Origin: Capra hircus
Lineage: Eukaryota > Chordata > Mammalia > Artiodactyla > Bovidae
DNA: 64,000 bases
Assembly (NCBI RefSeq): GCF_001704415.2
Contig: NC_030826.1
Span: 59,973,362 to 60,037,361, forward strand
Direction of reading: 5' to 3'
Below, one piece after another: positions 52,377-62,658 of the stretch. The position numbers were made by a program, and so were the translations under genes. Numbering within the stretch: the stretch's first letter is position 1; every line of letters begins with the position of its first letter. The notes below the pieces were generated by a model, which worked only from the letters and a program-made list of their open reading frames with translations, was not told where the DNA came from and made no database searches.

Positions 52377-53097
52377 CTTCTCTGGGTTAAGATTCTTTTA
52401 AAAAGTTCAAGCAGATGGACTCACACAGAAGGAAAATTGAACCTAGCTAGATCCCCAGGTCAAGTCCCAAACCACGTCCCCATAGCCCTTTCTCCAAAAA
52501 CTTCCCCTGCAGGTGGTCCTAGCCCGTGGCATCAGCACTTCATGGAAGGGTCCCGCCACTCACTGACCTTTGGCTCCCAGGTTTCTCTACTGTATCCCAT
52601 GCCCTCTGAGAGTCTGCAAGCTCAGGCAGCACAGAAAAATCCAAGCATGCCAAGGCCAGGTCCTAATCAGTTCAGCCACACGAATTCACCTAACGTGGTC
52701 TAATTTTGTTCACCTTCTTGAGGGTGGATGACACCATCCGATTGGGCACAGCTGGCTGGACAGCCCCACTCAGTCAGTGACCTAAAATTGCCTTTGATCA
52801 GAAGCAAACGTGGTTTGTGGAATGGACTGGTTTTAGATGCCAAAAAAACAAATACAGTGATTTTTTTGGAGCTAGACAAACACTGGGAACGCTTACTAGT
52901 GACCGCAAACTTAGTGCATTTGATCTTCCATGCTTGACGTCAAGACGAGGTTTTTAAATAACCTAGCAGCTTGGCTTGCTCTCAGCTCAGCGCTGGAGAT
53001 GTTTAGAGATACTGTAGTTAATAATATTGACACATACAAGGGAAGGGGGTCACTTACGAGAAGAAAACATGTGGATTTAAATCACAAACTAGTGCAA
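52377..53097. other. Single-copy-looking stretch of 0.72 kb
   Basis: No repeat recognised and no convincing coding sequence. Confidence 0.4.
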
Positions 53098-53275
53098 AGC
53101 GCAGTGGTCCTCAACCCTCACACAGGACAGAAACCTCATAGGCAGAGTCAAAGGGGTGCTTTTAGAAAAGGCAAACGCCTCCAGACCAACCTCCCCCTCC
53201 AGACCAACCGAGTCAGAATCCTGGGGGCTGGGGAGCAGGGAAGTAGTAGTCATTGTTTCCAAACTTCAGGATTGG
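53098..53275 (+). mobile_element. MER5A-like (hAT-Charlie) DNA transposon
   Basis: Starts gcagtggtcctcaaccc and includes gagtcagaatcctgggggctgggg, ending tttccaaacttcagg. A short duplication (ctccagaccaacc twice, 53179-53209) lies inside. Confidence 0.65.
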
Positions 53276-53871
53276 TTGCTATGGACGGGAAGTGCTGAAA
53301 ATGATGGCGTAGAGGGTGTTTGAGGCAGGAAGTTCTGCGTGCAAAAACCCATACATTCTCTGACCTTCCCTTTCCCACCCCGGGAAGTCCACACTGCATG
53401 GGGCTGCAGGGTGAAGGCAAGACACGAGACGCATTTGTTACATAACACCGCATCAATGTCATTATTATTCTAGTGAATGATTCATATATGAATATGTATT
53501 CATATGCTCTTAGAAGTAAAGGATTTTAGTTCATATCCTCTTAGAAGCAAAGATTTTAGTTCTAATGCGGGTAACCAGACACTTCCTCAGAGGCCGTGAA
53601 ACTGCTCATCTTTGCTTCTTTCTATGCCTGGGGTGGGCGATCAGGCTTCATCTGCTGGCTTCCACCTGGGCTGAAACCTGGAGAAGCACAGAGCAGAAGG
53701 CTGCTGATTCCGACGGCACCAAGGTGCTGTGTGGGCCAGAAGCCGGAACTCTGAGCGTCCCTCGCCATCATGAACACAGACTTTTGCTGGGATTCTGAAC
53801 AGCATGGGCTTCTGTTAGCCACAGAATCCAGTAGGTTAACAATGACATCAGAACATCTATCAAACTGAGTG
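53276..53871. other. Single-copy-looking stretch of 0.6 kb
   Basis: No repeat family recognised. Contains a 31-bp tandem duplication at 53500-53560. Confidence 0.4.
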
Positions 53872-54264
53872 CGGAGCAACATGAATGGATCTAGAGATTA
53901 TCGTCCTGAGTGAAGTAAGCCAGAGAGAGAAGGAGGAATACTGTATGGCATCCCTTACGTGAAGCGTGAAGAAAGAAACGCTACAAACGAATCTGCTTAC
54001 AAAACAGAAACAGACTTAGAGAACAAACTTACGGTTGCTAGGGAGGGAGGAAGGATGTGGGAAGGGATAGTTGGGAAGTTTGGAATGGACGTGTTTATTT
54101 AAAATGGATAACCAACGAAGACCTATGCTATAGCACAGGAAACTCTGCTCAACGTTGTGTGGCAGCTTGAATGGGAAGGGAGTTTGGGGGCGAATGGGTC
54201 ATGTACATGGATGATGAGGTCCTTTTGCTGTTCACCTGAAACTATCACAACATTGTTAATCGGC
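53872..54264 (+). mobile_element. L1 3' end
   Basis: aacatgaatggatctagagattatcgtcctgagtgaagtaagcc, gtatggcatcccttacgtgaag, caaaacagaaacagacttagagaac, ggttgctagggagggagg, atagcacaggaaac and acctgaaactatcacaacattgttaatc in L1 order. A BovB begins at its right end, replacing the last few bases. Confidence 0.88.
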
Positions 54265-54712
54265 GATTGTTCTTCAGTTGCTAAGTCATGCGCAACTCTT
54301 TGCAGCCCCATGGACCGCAGCACTCAGGGCTTCCCTGTCCTTCACTGTCTCCTAGAGTTTGCTCAAATTCATGCCCATTGAGTTGGTGATGCTATCTCAT
54401 CCTCTGTCACCCCCTTCTCCTCCTGACTTGGTCTTTTCTGAAGAGTTGGCTCTTCACATGATGTGGCCAAAGTATCTGGAGTTTCAGCATCAGTCCTTCC
54501 AATGAATATTCTATCTCCTTTAGGATTGACTGGCTTGATCTCCTTGCAGTCCAAGGGACTTTCAAGAGACTTCTCCAGCACCAAGATTTGAAAGCATCAG
54601 TTCTTTGGTGCTCAGCCTTCTTTATGGTCCAATTCTCACATGTGCACATGACTACTGGAAAACCACAGCTTTGACTATATGGACCTTTGTTGGCAAAGTG
54701 ATGTCTCTGTTT
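54265..54712 (-). mobile_element. BovB LINE 3' fragment, antisense
   Basis: Minus-strand, from ttcttcagttgctaagtcatg to ttggcaaagtgatgtctctg. Internal deletion near 54392-54440 shortens the usual segment. Same subtype as 45013. Confidence 0.92.
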
Positions 54713-55201
54713 ATACTTAAATAAAAAAGTGAAAAGTTTAAAAGGAAATAGAGTGACTGCTAACATCCAGAAAGATGCTGAGTACTTCATTTATTCCACA
54801 GTGACCTCATATGAGAAGTATGACCTAAACTCCACCAACAAAGAAACTGACATTATTGTGCGTCAGAATTCTCCCAGTTAGTGGTGTCTCCTGAATCTGC
54901 AGCCATACTTACTTGATCAAAAAACCCACTCTCTTAACCAACTGATTCACTGTATCTGGAATTAAGATAAGATAACCTAGCAACCTGACTACACTTTGAT
55001 CTGTGACATCCTAGGCTGGCTACATCCTGGGTCATCTAACCTGCACAGGTGTGTGGCTCTGGAGAGCTCACGCTATCAGGGTGTGCAAAACAATCCTCTG
55101 GGGATGAATACGCAAATGTCCAGGTCCTGTCTGCCAGTGACTCAGAAACTGTGTGCCTGAGATGGAGCCCCGAATCCGCCTTTCTAGCCTTCTTTCTCTT
55201 G
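54713..55201. other. Single-copy-looking stretch of 0.49 kb
   Basis: Nothing recognised. Confidence 0.4.
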
Positions 55202-55412
55202 TCATTGTTGTGTAGCTGCCAAGTTCTGTCTGACTCTTTTGCAACTCCATGGACCAAAGCCTCCCAGGCTCCACTGTCCGTGGAATTCTCCAGGCAAGAA
55301 TAAGTGGGTTGCCGTGCCCTTCGCCCAGGGAATCTTCCCAGTCCAGGGATCGAACCTGCCTCTCCTGCATTGGCAGGTGGGTTCTTTATCACTGAGCCAC
55401 CGGGGATGTCTA
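55202..55412 (-). mobile_element. Bov-tA SINE
   Basis: Minus-strand, full length, right end gagccaccggggatgtc. Confidence 0.92.
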
Positions 55413-55539
55413 GCGTTCATTCTAAGTTTCTTTAATGCACATTGTTTCTATTTTGGTTCCTTTGAGAAATATGTTACTGAAGGACATCTCCGGCTTTTAT
55501 TTTATTGCTTTAAATGTATTGTCCTAAGACAGGAGGCAC

Positions 55540-55712
55540 CTGTTTTGGCAAATAAAGTTTTATTAGCACACAGCCACTCCTGTGCATCGTCTATGCCTGC
55601 TCTCATGTCTGCAGAGCCAAGGATTTGCAACAGAGGCTGTATGGCCAACCAAAGCGGAAAATATTTACTATCTGGCCCTTTACAGCAAAGGTTTGCCAAC
55701 CCCTGTCCTAAA
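55540..55712. mobile_element. hAT-like MER DNA transposon relic
   Basis: ggcaaataaagttttattagcacacagccactcc, gtctatgcctgctctcatg, aacagaggctgtatggcc and atttactatctggccctttacagcaaaggtttgccaacccctg follow a well known mammalian MER element whose terminus reads ggggtcggcaaac. I am not sure of the exact family name. Confidence 0.7.
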
Positions 55713-57198
55713 ATGACTCTGCTGCTGCTAGACTTTGGCACGAATGTGGACCACTGATTAATTTAGAAATACTTTTTCTGTATCGAACAGCATCTGAATT
55801 GCTCAGCTTCAGGGATACAATGAGTGTATGAAAAATGTATTTTATTCATGGAAAACATGTCGTTCATTATGTCCCAAGCCATGCCTGTCAGACGAGCACT
55901 TAAATAAATGACATTATCTCATCTTCTGACCTTCTGACTAGCCACAAATCCAAAGGCAAGGGAAACAGACTTTCCTCCAGCAGATGACCAAGAGAAGCAG
56001 GGGCTCTACATCTCATCTGCAAGACAAATGGAGAAAAATGGGAGGAATTCATTAAGAATCCCTCTCATTTACTTGAAAGAAAAAAAAAAAAGTCAGCAAA
56101 GGCACAGACCTTTCCATGCTGCCATATACTTAAAAAAATATCAAGCTTGAGGGGAAGAGCCAGCTGACGTTGGTGGAGGTAAATGCTTCCCGTCGCTGAC
56201 CGCTAGGAAAGTGAACCCACCCCTTCCTCCCCAGCCCATCATTAGGCACGGCAAATAGTTGCCACATGAGGTTAAGCGCCTTTGGACCAGAGAGAGAAAA
56301 GGAGACACATCCTCAGGCCGCAGCAAAGCAAAGGCGATGAGTAAGGTGATAGTCAAGTGCCCAGAGGATGTAGTTTAGACCGTCAGCAGGAGGAGATGGC
56401 AGACAAGATGCAGACCAACATGAACTCAGAGGTGACAAAAAAAGGAGCTTACACGGTAGGCACGCAGGGGCTGCCCAATGCTTGGTGAACGAATGCTCTT
56501 AGAAAAATAAAGCTGAACAGGGGGTTCCAGGGCGAGGAACGATGCTCGGAGTCCAAAGAAGGAAAATAAGAACATTATTTTTTTACACATAATCATCTGG
56601 TATCAGATGAATGATCTCTAAGTATTTTCCCACTAGGGAAAAATAAAAGCCCAAATTCCTTCCTTCGAGCTCGGTTTCCTGGAGGAGCTGCAGGCTTGAC
56701 CAGGTCTAGACTATATTTTATGCCCCGTGCCCTGCCAGATCCTCTGGCATCAGTGGTGGCGGAGCTGCAGAGTCTGTGTGGACCCACCACTTTGGCCGGG
56801 CACACTGCAGGTTTCGCCGTCTGGTTCAGGAGGAAGCATGCACTGTTTGCGGGATGCTACTTAGCTATTTTTAAGAGGAGAGCTGCGTACAGGTATTTAT
56901 GAACCTGGGTCCAACTTGGGGAAACAAAATCTCTGCCAGTGCGCGGGCAGTGAATGTTTTAACAGCCAACCACGAGGACTCGGATGGAGACAGTCCGGGT
57001 GAGTGAGTGGACCGACTCTTCCTGTAGCCCCGGGAGAGCCGTGAGCATTCTTGCGGGTGGTCATGTCGGATTCTAGAAACGGCCATTGCTGGCAGGAGTG
57101 GGCTGCTGAGCTCTGACCTGGATGGCAAGAATGGCAGGAATTCTGAAACACTATTTTTCACACCATGAGACTCCTGGAGATACTACTTTTGCTTAAAA
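55713..57198. other. Single-copy-looking stretch of 1.5 kb
   Basis: No repeat recognised. 56690-57110 keeps scattered CpGs. A12 run at 56080-56092. Frames up to 96 codons on both strands without known products. Confidence 0.4.
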
Positions 57199-57526
57199 AG
57201 GTTAACCATGAATATCCGCTGGAAAGACTGATGCTGAAGCTGAAGCTCCAAAACTGTGGCCACCTGATGCGAAGAACTGACTCCTTAGAAAAGACTCTGA
57301 TGCTGGGAAAGATTGAAGGCAGGAGGAGGAGCCGGCGACAGAGGATGAGGTGGCTGGATGGCATCACTGACTCGATGGGCGTGACTTTGAGCAAGATCAT
57401 GTGAGACGGTGGTGGTGATAGTGGAGATGGTGGAGATTATGGAGACGGTGAAGGACAGGGAAGCCTGCTGTGCTGCAGTCCATGGAGTCACAAAGAATCG
57501 GACACGACCTAGCAGCTGAACACCAA
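57199..57526 (+). mobile_element. BovB LINE 3' fragment with GGT/GGA expansion
   Basis: Plus-strand C-terminal/3' part. At 57403-57452 the usual short segment before gacagggaagcc is replaced by an expanded run of GGTGGT, GGAGAT and GGAGAC words. Confidence 0.9.
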
Positions 57527-57587
57527 GGAATCCTATACAGTTTGTCTTAGTCAGTATTCTTGAGCACAACAGAATACCCTGTGGGTG

Positions 57588-57779
57588 AAAGTGAAGGCGT
57601 TCAGTCGTGTCCAACTCTTTGTGACCCCGTGGACTATACTGTCCATGGAATTCTCCAGGCCAGAATACTGGAGTGGGTAGCCTTTCCCCTTCTCCAGGGG
57701 ATCTTCTCAATCAGGGATCGAATCCAGGTATCCCTCATTGCAGGCAGATTTTTTACCAGCTGAACCACTAGGGAAGCCC
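57588..57779 (-). mobile_element. Bov-tA SINE, short subtype
   Basis: Minus-strand, same shortened body as 37395 (ggactatactgtccatggaattctccaggcc). Right end gaaccactagggaagccc. Confidence 0.9.
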
Positions 57780-57899
57780 AAGAAAACTGGAGCAGATAGC
57801 CTGTCCCTTCTTCAGTGGATCGTCCCGACCCTGGAATCGAACTGGGTTTTCCTGCACTGCAGGCGGATTCTTTACGAACCGAGCTACCAGGGAGGCCCT
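57780..57899 (-). mobile_element. Bov-tA head half, tandem to previous
   Basis: A second minus-strand head half (aagaaaactggagcag to gctaccagggaggccc) directly adjoining the first copy with no spacer. Confidence 0.85.
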
Positions 57900-57957
57900 A
57901 CCCCATGGGTAGAGTATACGTATAATGTGTATGTGTATAGATATGACTATAAATTCA

Positions 57958-57997
57958 TAAGGTTGGTCAAAAAGTTAAGTACTCTTAGCCCAACCTA
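57958..57997. mobile_element. Possible collapsed mariner remnant
   Basis: AGGTTGGTCAAAAAGTT at 57960 resembles a mammalian mariner terminus, and GCCCAACCT at 57988-57996 is its near-complement; TA lies at both edges. With only about 37 bases this could be chance. Confidence 0.25.
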
Positions 57998-58157
57998 TGT
58001 GCCTTGTACATACAAAGAAATTGATTACAAGACATAATAAGATATATATATACATATATATGTATGTGTGTGTGTTGGAATATAGAATATATATAGAATA
58101 TAGGATATATATATCCTATGTATGTGCATTGTACATACAAAGACATTGATTACAAGA
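57997..58157. repeat. 36-bp direct repeats flanking an AT-rich core
   Basis: 57997-58032 and 58122-58157 match at 34 of 36 positions. Between them are (TA)n, (TG)n and repeated gaatata words and a palindrome aggatatatatatcct (58102-58117). Confidence 0.8.
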
Positions 58158-58224
58158 AAAAAGATGATACACGCTCATATGATTACATAGGCTGGTGAGT
58201 TTCAAAATCTCCATCATCTGGATG

Positions 58225-58452
58225 CACTATGGGTTATTCACTCAATCAGAGTTCCAGTCGACATGGAGGTTATTTCCAGCATGTTGTCACTACAGGATGT
58301 CCTGAGGGTACATCTTGGTGCGTGCACTTTTGTGTGTTTGTTACAGATAGCTTTGCAATGGCTTCTGGGAAGTGGGACTGCTGGATGAGATGTCTTCTGG
58401 GAAGTGGGACAGCTGGATGAGATGGTAGCTGCATGTATAATCTCATTGTACG
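58225..58452 (-). mobile_element. L1 fragment, antisense, with 32-bp tandem duplication
   Basis: ggttatttccagcatgttgtcac, ggtgcgtgcacttttgtgtg and gggaagtgggactgctggatgagatgg follow antisense L1 ORF2/3' order. The aagtgggactgctggat unit is duplicated (58362-58393 and 58394-58425). Confidence 0.7.
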
Positions 58453-58666
58453 TGAGCTCAGTTGCTCAGCCATGTCCGACTCGCTGCAGTCCCTGGACTA
58501 TAGCCACCAGGCTCCTCTGTCAGTGGGATTTCCCAGACAAGAATACTGGAGGATGTTGCTATTTCCTCTTCCAGGGGATCTTCCCAACCCAGGAACTGAA
58601 CCTGCATCTCCTGGGTCTCCCGCATTGCAGACGGGTTCTTTACCACTGAGCCACTGGGGAAGCTCA
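58453..58666 (-). mobile_element. Bov-tA SINE
   Basis: Minus-strand, full length, gtgagctcagttgctcagcc to gagccactggggaagctc, inserted at the right edge of the L1 fragment. Includes a repeated tctcctgggtctcc as in the copy at 41183. Confidence 0.92.
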
Positions 58667-59109
58667 GAGGAATGTCGATTATAAGGGCACACCTATTTTT
58701 CTTTCGAGGTTTTTGGATGCATGGCAAACTTTTTATTATATGACATTTTATTTTAGTCTTCTTTACTGTCTTTGAAAGCAAAGAAGAGATACAAGAAACC
58801 TTACTTCTTACAGAAAATCAAGCCTTCCCCTCCATGACATTTTGTTGGGTATTCAAATGTTAATTACACTAGTTGAGTAGGTGAGATTATTACTGGAGTG
58901 AAATGACAGAAATCAGCTCACTCAGATCTTTGTCATTTTTTAACTACGTGAGAGAACGTGAGGGAACACGTCTCCCAATCAGACACATGTACTGGCTACA
59001 ACTGCAACTCATTTGGGAGGAATTTTTCTAAGGAAGTCACAGGTGCTAGGTAGACAGGTGTTTGGGTACCAGACTTTCACGCCATACACGGAGGGAGAAC
59101 AAAAGAGTG
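58667..59109. other. Single-copy-looking stretch
   Basis: Nothing recognised in about 440 bases. Confidence 0.4.
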
Positions 59110-59410
59110 GGGAAAACATTAGCTTGACTCAGTAATCCCACGTACAACTTTGATTCAAAACATCGACATTAATGCCTAACAAATGATTTGACTTAAATGT
59201 AAAACACAAGACTATACAACTGCTGGAAGACTATAGGAGGAAAAAAAAATATCAGAGACCTTAGGTTAGGCCAAGAGTTCTTAGCTTCAACACCAAAAGC
59301 ATGATGTATAATGGTGCAAATTGGTAAAGGGATGAAAGATATTGCTAAGAAAATGAAAAGACGGGGCCCAGACTAGGAGAAGATCTATGACGCACAGACA
59401 GGCTAACACT
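59110..59410 (+). mobile_element. L1 ORF2 fragment
   Basis: cttaaatgtaaaacacaagactatacaac, gaagactataggagg, gagaccttaggttaggcc, agttcttagc..aacaccaaaagcatg and taagaaaatgaaaagacggg follow L1 ORF2 in plus orientation, with stops and frameshifts. Confidence 0.82.
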
Positions 59411-59890
59411 GAAGCTCATCAGAAACAAAGCTGGGCAGGAGGAAAGGAAGCAACAACTTTAAAGTGCTGAGGAACAGAAGGAGGGAGAGGGCCATCTTCG
59501 CATGAACAAAACCTGAGCCAACTTCTCACCAGTCGACCTGAAGGACAAAAACGCTCAAAGAGTTCCTCCAGGCAAAGGGGAGACGATGCTTGTGAAAAGT
59601 CAGGCACTGGAAATGTAACCAGGTGGATAAATATTTAAATACATTATAATTTCTCTTAACTTCTTTAAAAGAAAATTGACAGTTATAAAGCAAAACCAGC
59701 AGCAATGTACTGTGGGCTTTACACCAGGGTGAAGTGAATTAAGCAAGATCATTGAGTAAGAAAAGTCAGTAAGCAAACAAGGAATAAATGGATGCTGACA
59801 GTAATTCAGTGCACAGAAATGACATGAATGGCAACATATGGTGAGGTGGGAATTCTCAAGAGGTCAGGATTAATGCACTATGCACATTGT
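59411..59890 (+). mobile_element. L1-family (L1/HAL1-like) fragment
   Basis: aactttaaagtgctgaggaac, acctgagccaacttctcaccagtcgacctgaagg, agttcctccaggc, gaaatgtaaccaggtggataaatatttaaat and agaaaattgacagttataaagcaaaacc form a well known old LINE segment. The subfamily is uncertain. Confidence 0.55.
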
Positions 59891-60366
59891 GGTTCTGACG
59901 CCAGTTCAGTTCAGTTCAGTCGCTCAGTCGTTTCCGACTCTTTGTGACCCCATGGACTACAGTACGCCAGGCCTCCCTGTCCATCACCAATTCCCGCAGT
60001 TTACTCAAACTCATGCCCATTGAGTCGGTGATGCCATCCAACCATCTCGTCCTCTGTTTTCCCCTTCTCCTCCCGCCCTCAATTTTTCCCAGGATCAGGA
60101 TCTTTTCAAATGAGTCAGCTCTTCGCATCAGGTGGCCAGAGTATTAGAGTTTCAGCTTCAGCATCAGTCCTTCCAATGAATATTCAAGACAGATTTCCTT
60201 TAGGATGGACTGGTTTGATCTCCTTGGTGTCCAAGGGACTCTCAAGAGTCTTCTCCAGCCCCACAGTTCAAAAGCATCAATTCTTCAGTGCTCAGCCTTC
60301 TTCACAGTCCAACTCTCACATCCATACAGGACTATTGGAAAAACCACAGCTTTTACAATATGGACC

Positions 60367-61400
60367 TTATCTCAGTAAAGTATTGTCGCTGCTTTTTAAT
60401 ATGCTGTCTAGGTTTGTCATAGATTTTCTTACAAGGAGCAAGCATCTTTGAATTTCACGGCTGCAGTCACCATCTGCAGTGATTTTGGAGCCCAAGAAAA
60501 TAAAGTCTGTCACTGTTTTCACTGTTTCCCCATCTATTTGCCATGAAGTGATGGAACCGGATGCCATGATCTTTGTTTTCTGAAAGTTGAGTTTTAAGCC
60601 AGCTTTTTCACTCTCCTTTTTCACTTTCATTAAGAGGCTCTTTAGTTCCACTTGGCTTTCTGCCATAAAGGTGGTGTCATCTGCATATCTGAGGTTATTG
60701 ATTTTTCTCCTTGCAATCTTGCTTCCAGCTTGGGCTTCATCTAGCCCAGTGTTTCTCATTATGTACTCTGCATATAAGTTAAATAAGCAGGGTGACAATA
60801 TACAGCCTTGATGTATTCCTTTCCCAATTTGGAAACAGTCTGTTGTTCATGTCCAGTTCTAACTATTGCTTCTTGACCTACATACAGATTTCTCAGGAGG
60901 CAGGACAGGTGGTCCAATATTCTCATGTCTTTAAGAATTTTCCACAGTTTGTTGTGATCCACACAATCAAAGATTTTAGCATAGTCAATGAAGCAGAAGC
61001 AGATGTTTTTCTGGAGCTCTCTTGCTTTTTCTATCATCCAGTGGATGTTGGCAATTTGATCTCTGGTTCCTCTGCTTTTTCTAAACCCAGGTTGAACATC
61101 TGGAAGCTCTCAGTTCATGGACTGTTGAAGCCTAGCTTGGAGAATCTTGAGCATTACTTTGCTAGCATGTGAGATGAGTGCAATTGTGTGGTAGTTTGAA
61201 CATTCTTTGGCATTGCCTTTCTTTGGGATTGGAATGAAAACTGACTTTTTCCAGTCCTGTGGCCACTGCTGAGTTTTCCAAATTTGCTGGCATATTGAGT
61301 GCAGCACTTTCACAGCATCATCTTTTAGGATTTGAAATAGCTCAATTGGAATTCCATCACCTCCACTAGCTTTGTTGTAGTGATGCTTCTTAAGGTACAC
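60367..61400 (-). pseudogene. BovB reverse transcriptase, broken
   Basis: Three consecutive minus-strand frames. 61110-61400: VFIPIPKKGN and SNY.TIALISHASKV (reverse transcriptase N-terminal motifs). 60759-61037: FIDYAKIFD (motif A, 60966-60992). 60367-60798: YADD (motif C, 60676-60687) and FLGSKITADGD. Frameshifts between them, and a stop after QSMN, make it non-functional. The Ala-to-Ile change in the motif A neighbourhood is a further lesion relative to the other copies' consensus. Confidence 0.88.
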
Positions 61401-61579
61401 TTGACTTCACACTCCAGGATGTCTGGCTCTAGTATGGGATCATCCCATCATGGTTATCTGGGTCACAAAGATCTTTTTTGTACCGTTCTATATATTCTTG
61501 CCACCTCTTCTTAATATCTTCTGCTTCTGTTAGGTCCATACTGTTTTTGTCCTTTATTGTGCCCATCTTTGCGTGAAAA

Positions 61580-61853
61580 GGAGAAGACAATGGCACCCCA
61601 CTCCAGTTCTCTTGCCTGGAAAATCCCATGGACAGAGGAGCCTGGTGGGCCACAGTCCATGGGGTCACTAAGAGTCAAACACAACTGAGCAACTTCACTT
61701 TCACTTTTCACTTTCATGCATTGGAGAAGGAAATGGCAACCCATTCCAGGGTTCTTGCCTGGAGAATCCCAGGGACGGGGGAGCCTGGTGGATTGCCGTC
61801 TATGGGGTCACATAGAGTCGGACACAACTGAAGGGACTTAGGAGCAGCAGCAG
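61580..61853 (+). mobile_element. Bov-A2 dimeric SINE nested in BovB
   Basis: Plus-strand dimer, gagaagacaatggcacccc to gacttaggagcagcagcag, with the TTTCACTTTTCACTTTCA linker at 61699-61717. It is flanked by ttgcgtgaaaa (61569-61579) and ttgcatgaaaa (61854-61864), so it inserted after the BovB. Confidence 0.95.
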
Positions 61854-62068
61854 TTGCATGAAAAATTCCCTTGGAACCTCTCATTTTCTTGAAGAGTCTT
61901 TCCCATTCTATTGTTTCCCTCTGTTTCTTTCCATTAATCACCAAGGAAGGCTTTCTTATCTCTCCTTGCTATTCTTTGGAACTCTGCATTCAGATGGGTA
62001 TATCTTTCCTTTTCTCCTTGGCCTTTTGTTTTTCTTTTCTTAACTATTCACAAGGCCTCCTAAGAAAA

Positions 62069-62338
62069 TCATTTTGCCTTTTTGCATTTCTTCTTCTTGG
62101 GGATGGTTTTGATCACCTCCTCCTGTACAATGTCACGAACCTCTGTCCATTGTTCTTCAGACACTCTATCAGATCTAATCCCTTGACAATTTGTCACTCC
62201 CACTGTATGATCATAAGGGATTCGATTGTACCCAAATGGTCTAGTGATTTTCCCTACTTCTTTCAATTCAAGTCTGAATTTTGCAATAAGTAGTTCATGA
62301 TCTGAGCCACAGTCAGCTCCCAGTCTTATTTTTACTGA
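62069..62338 (-). pseudogene. BovB endonuclease C-terminal remnant
   Basis: In a minus-strand frame spanning 62069-62542, only the part up to 62338 is BovB: GADCGSDHELLIAKF is the SDH motif at the end of the apurinic-type endonuclease domain, followed by the connector ending KKKKCKKAK. Upstream of 62338 the frame reads the purine tract and is not BovB. The catalytic N-terminal part of the endonuclease is absent. Confidence 0.82.
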
Positions 62339-62352
62339 CTGATGCCAAACAT

Positions 62353-62450
62353 GAAAGAAAAAAAAAGGAAGAAAGGAAGGGAGGGAGGGAAGCAAAGAGG
62401 AAGGAAAGAAAAAGAGAAAGCAAATGAGGGAAAAGGGAAAGAGAGGGAAA
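62353..62450. repeat. Homopurine tract
   Basis: 98 bases with only three pyrimidines (62393, 62421, 62425). Mixed GGAA, GGGA and GAAA words, no fixed unit. It directly follows the target-site duplication of the BovB. Confidence 0.92.
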
Positions 62451-62591
62451 CCATAACGTTTTAAAGCAAAGAAAGTACAGCTAACAATTAAATGGAGGAG
62501 ATAAAAAACAGAAGACCAGAAATACATGTTTAATCCAAACACAGACCACTAGGCCATTCACGTATAACTATTCTTAAAGTTCGAAATACTC

Positions 62592-62658
62592 CATGGTGGG
62601 CTACAGTCCTTGGGTCAAAAAGAGCTGGACACAACTGAGGTGACTCAGCACATACGCA
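62592..62658 (+). mobile_element. BovA 3' scrap
   Basis: tggtgggctacagtccttggg to gacacaactgaggtgactcagc, the last 65 bases of a BovA body. Confidence 0.8.

Larger units (their letters stand above)
59904..62338 (-). mobile_element. BovB LINE, longest copy, antisense
   Basis: Minus-strand BovB of about 2.15 kb excluding a nested Bov-A2. From right to left it holds the endonuclease C-terminus (GADCGSDHELL near 62300), the connector, the reverse transcriptase (motifs below) and the C-terminal segment, ending in ACTGAA repeats at 59904-59920. It is flanked by ctgacgcca (59895-59903) and ctgatgcca (62339-62347), a 9-bp target-site duplication with one change. Full-length BovB is about 3.2 kb, so the 5' third is missing. 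Confidence 0.95.

Noticed and set aside
62340..62542. N-terminal part of the 157-codon minus-strand frame as LINE protein
   Set aside because: Only the part left of 62338 is BovB; the rest is a reading of the homopurine tract and flank.
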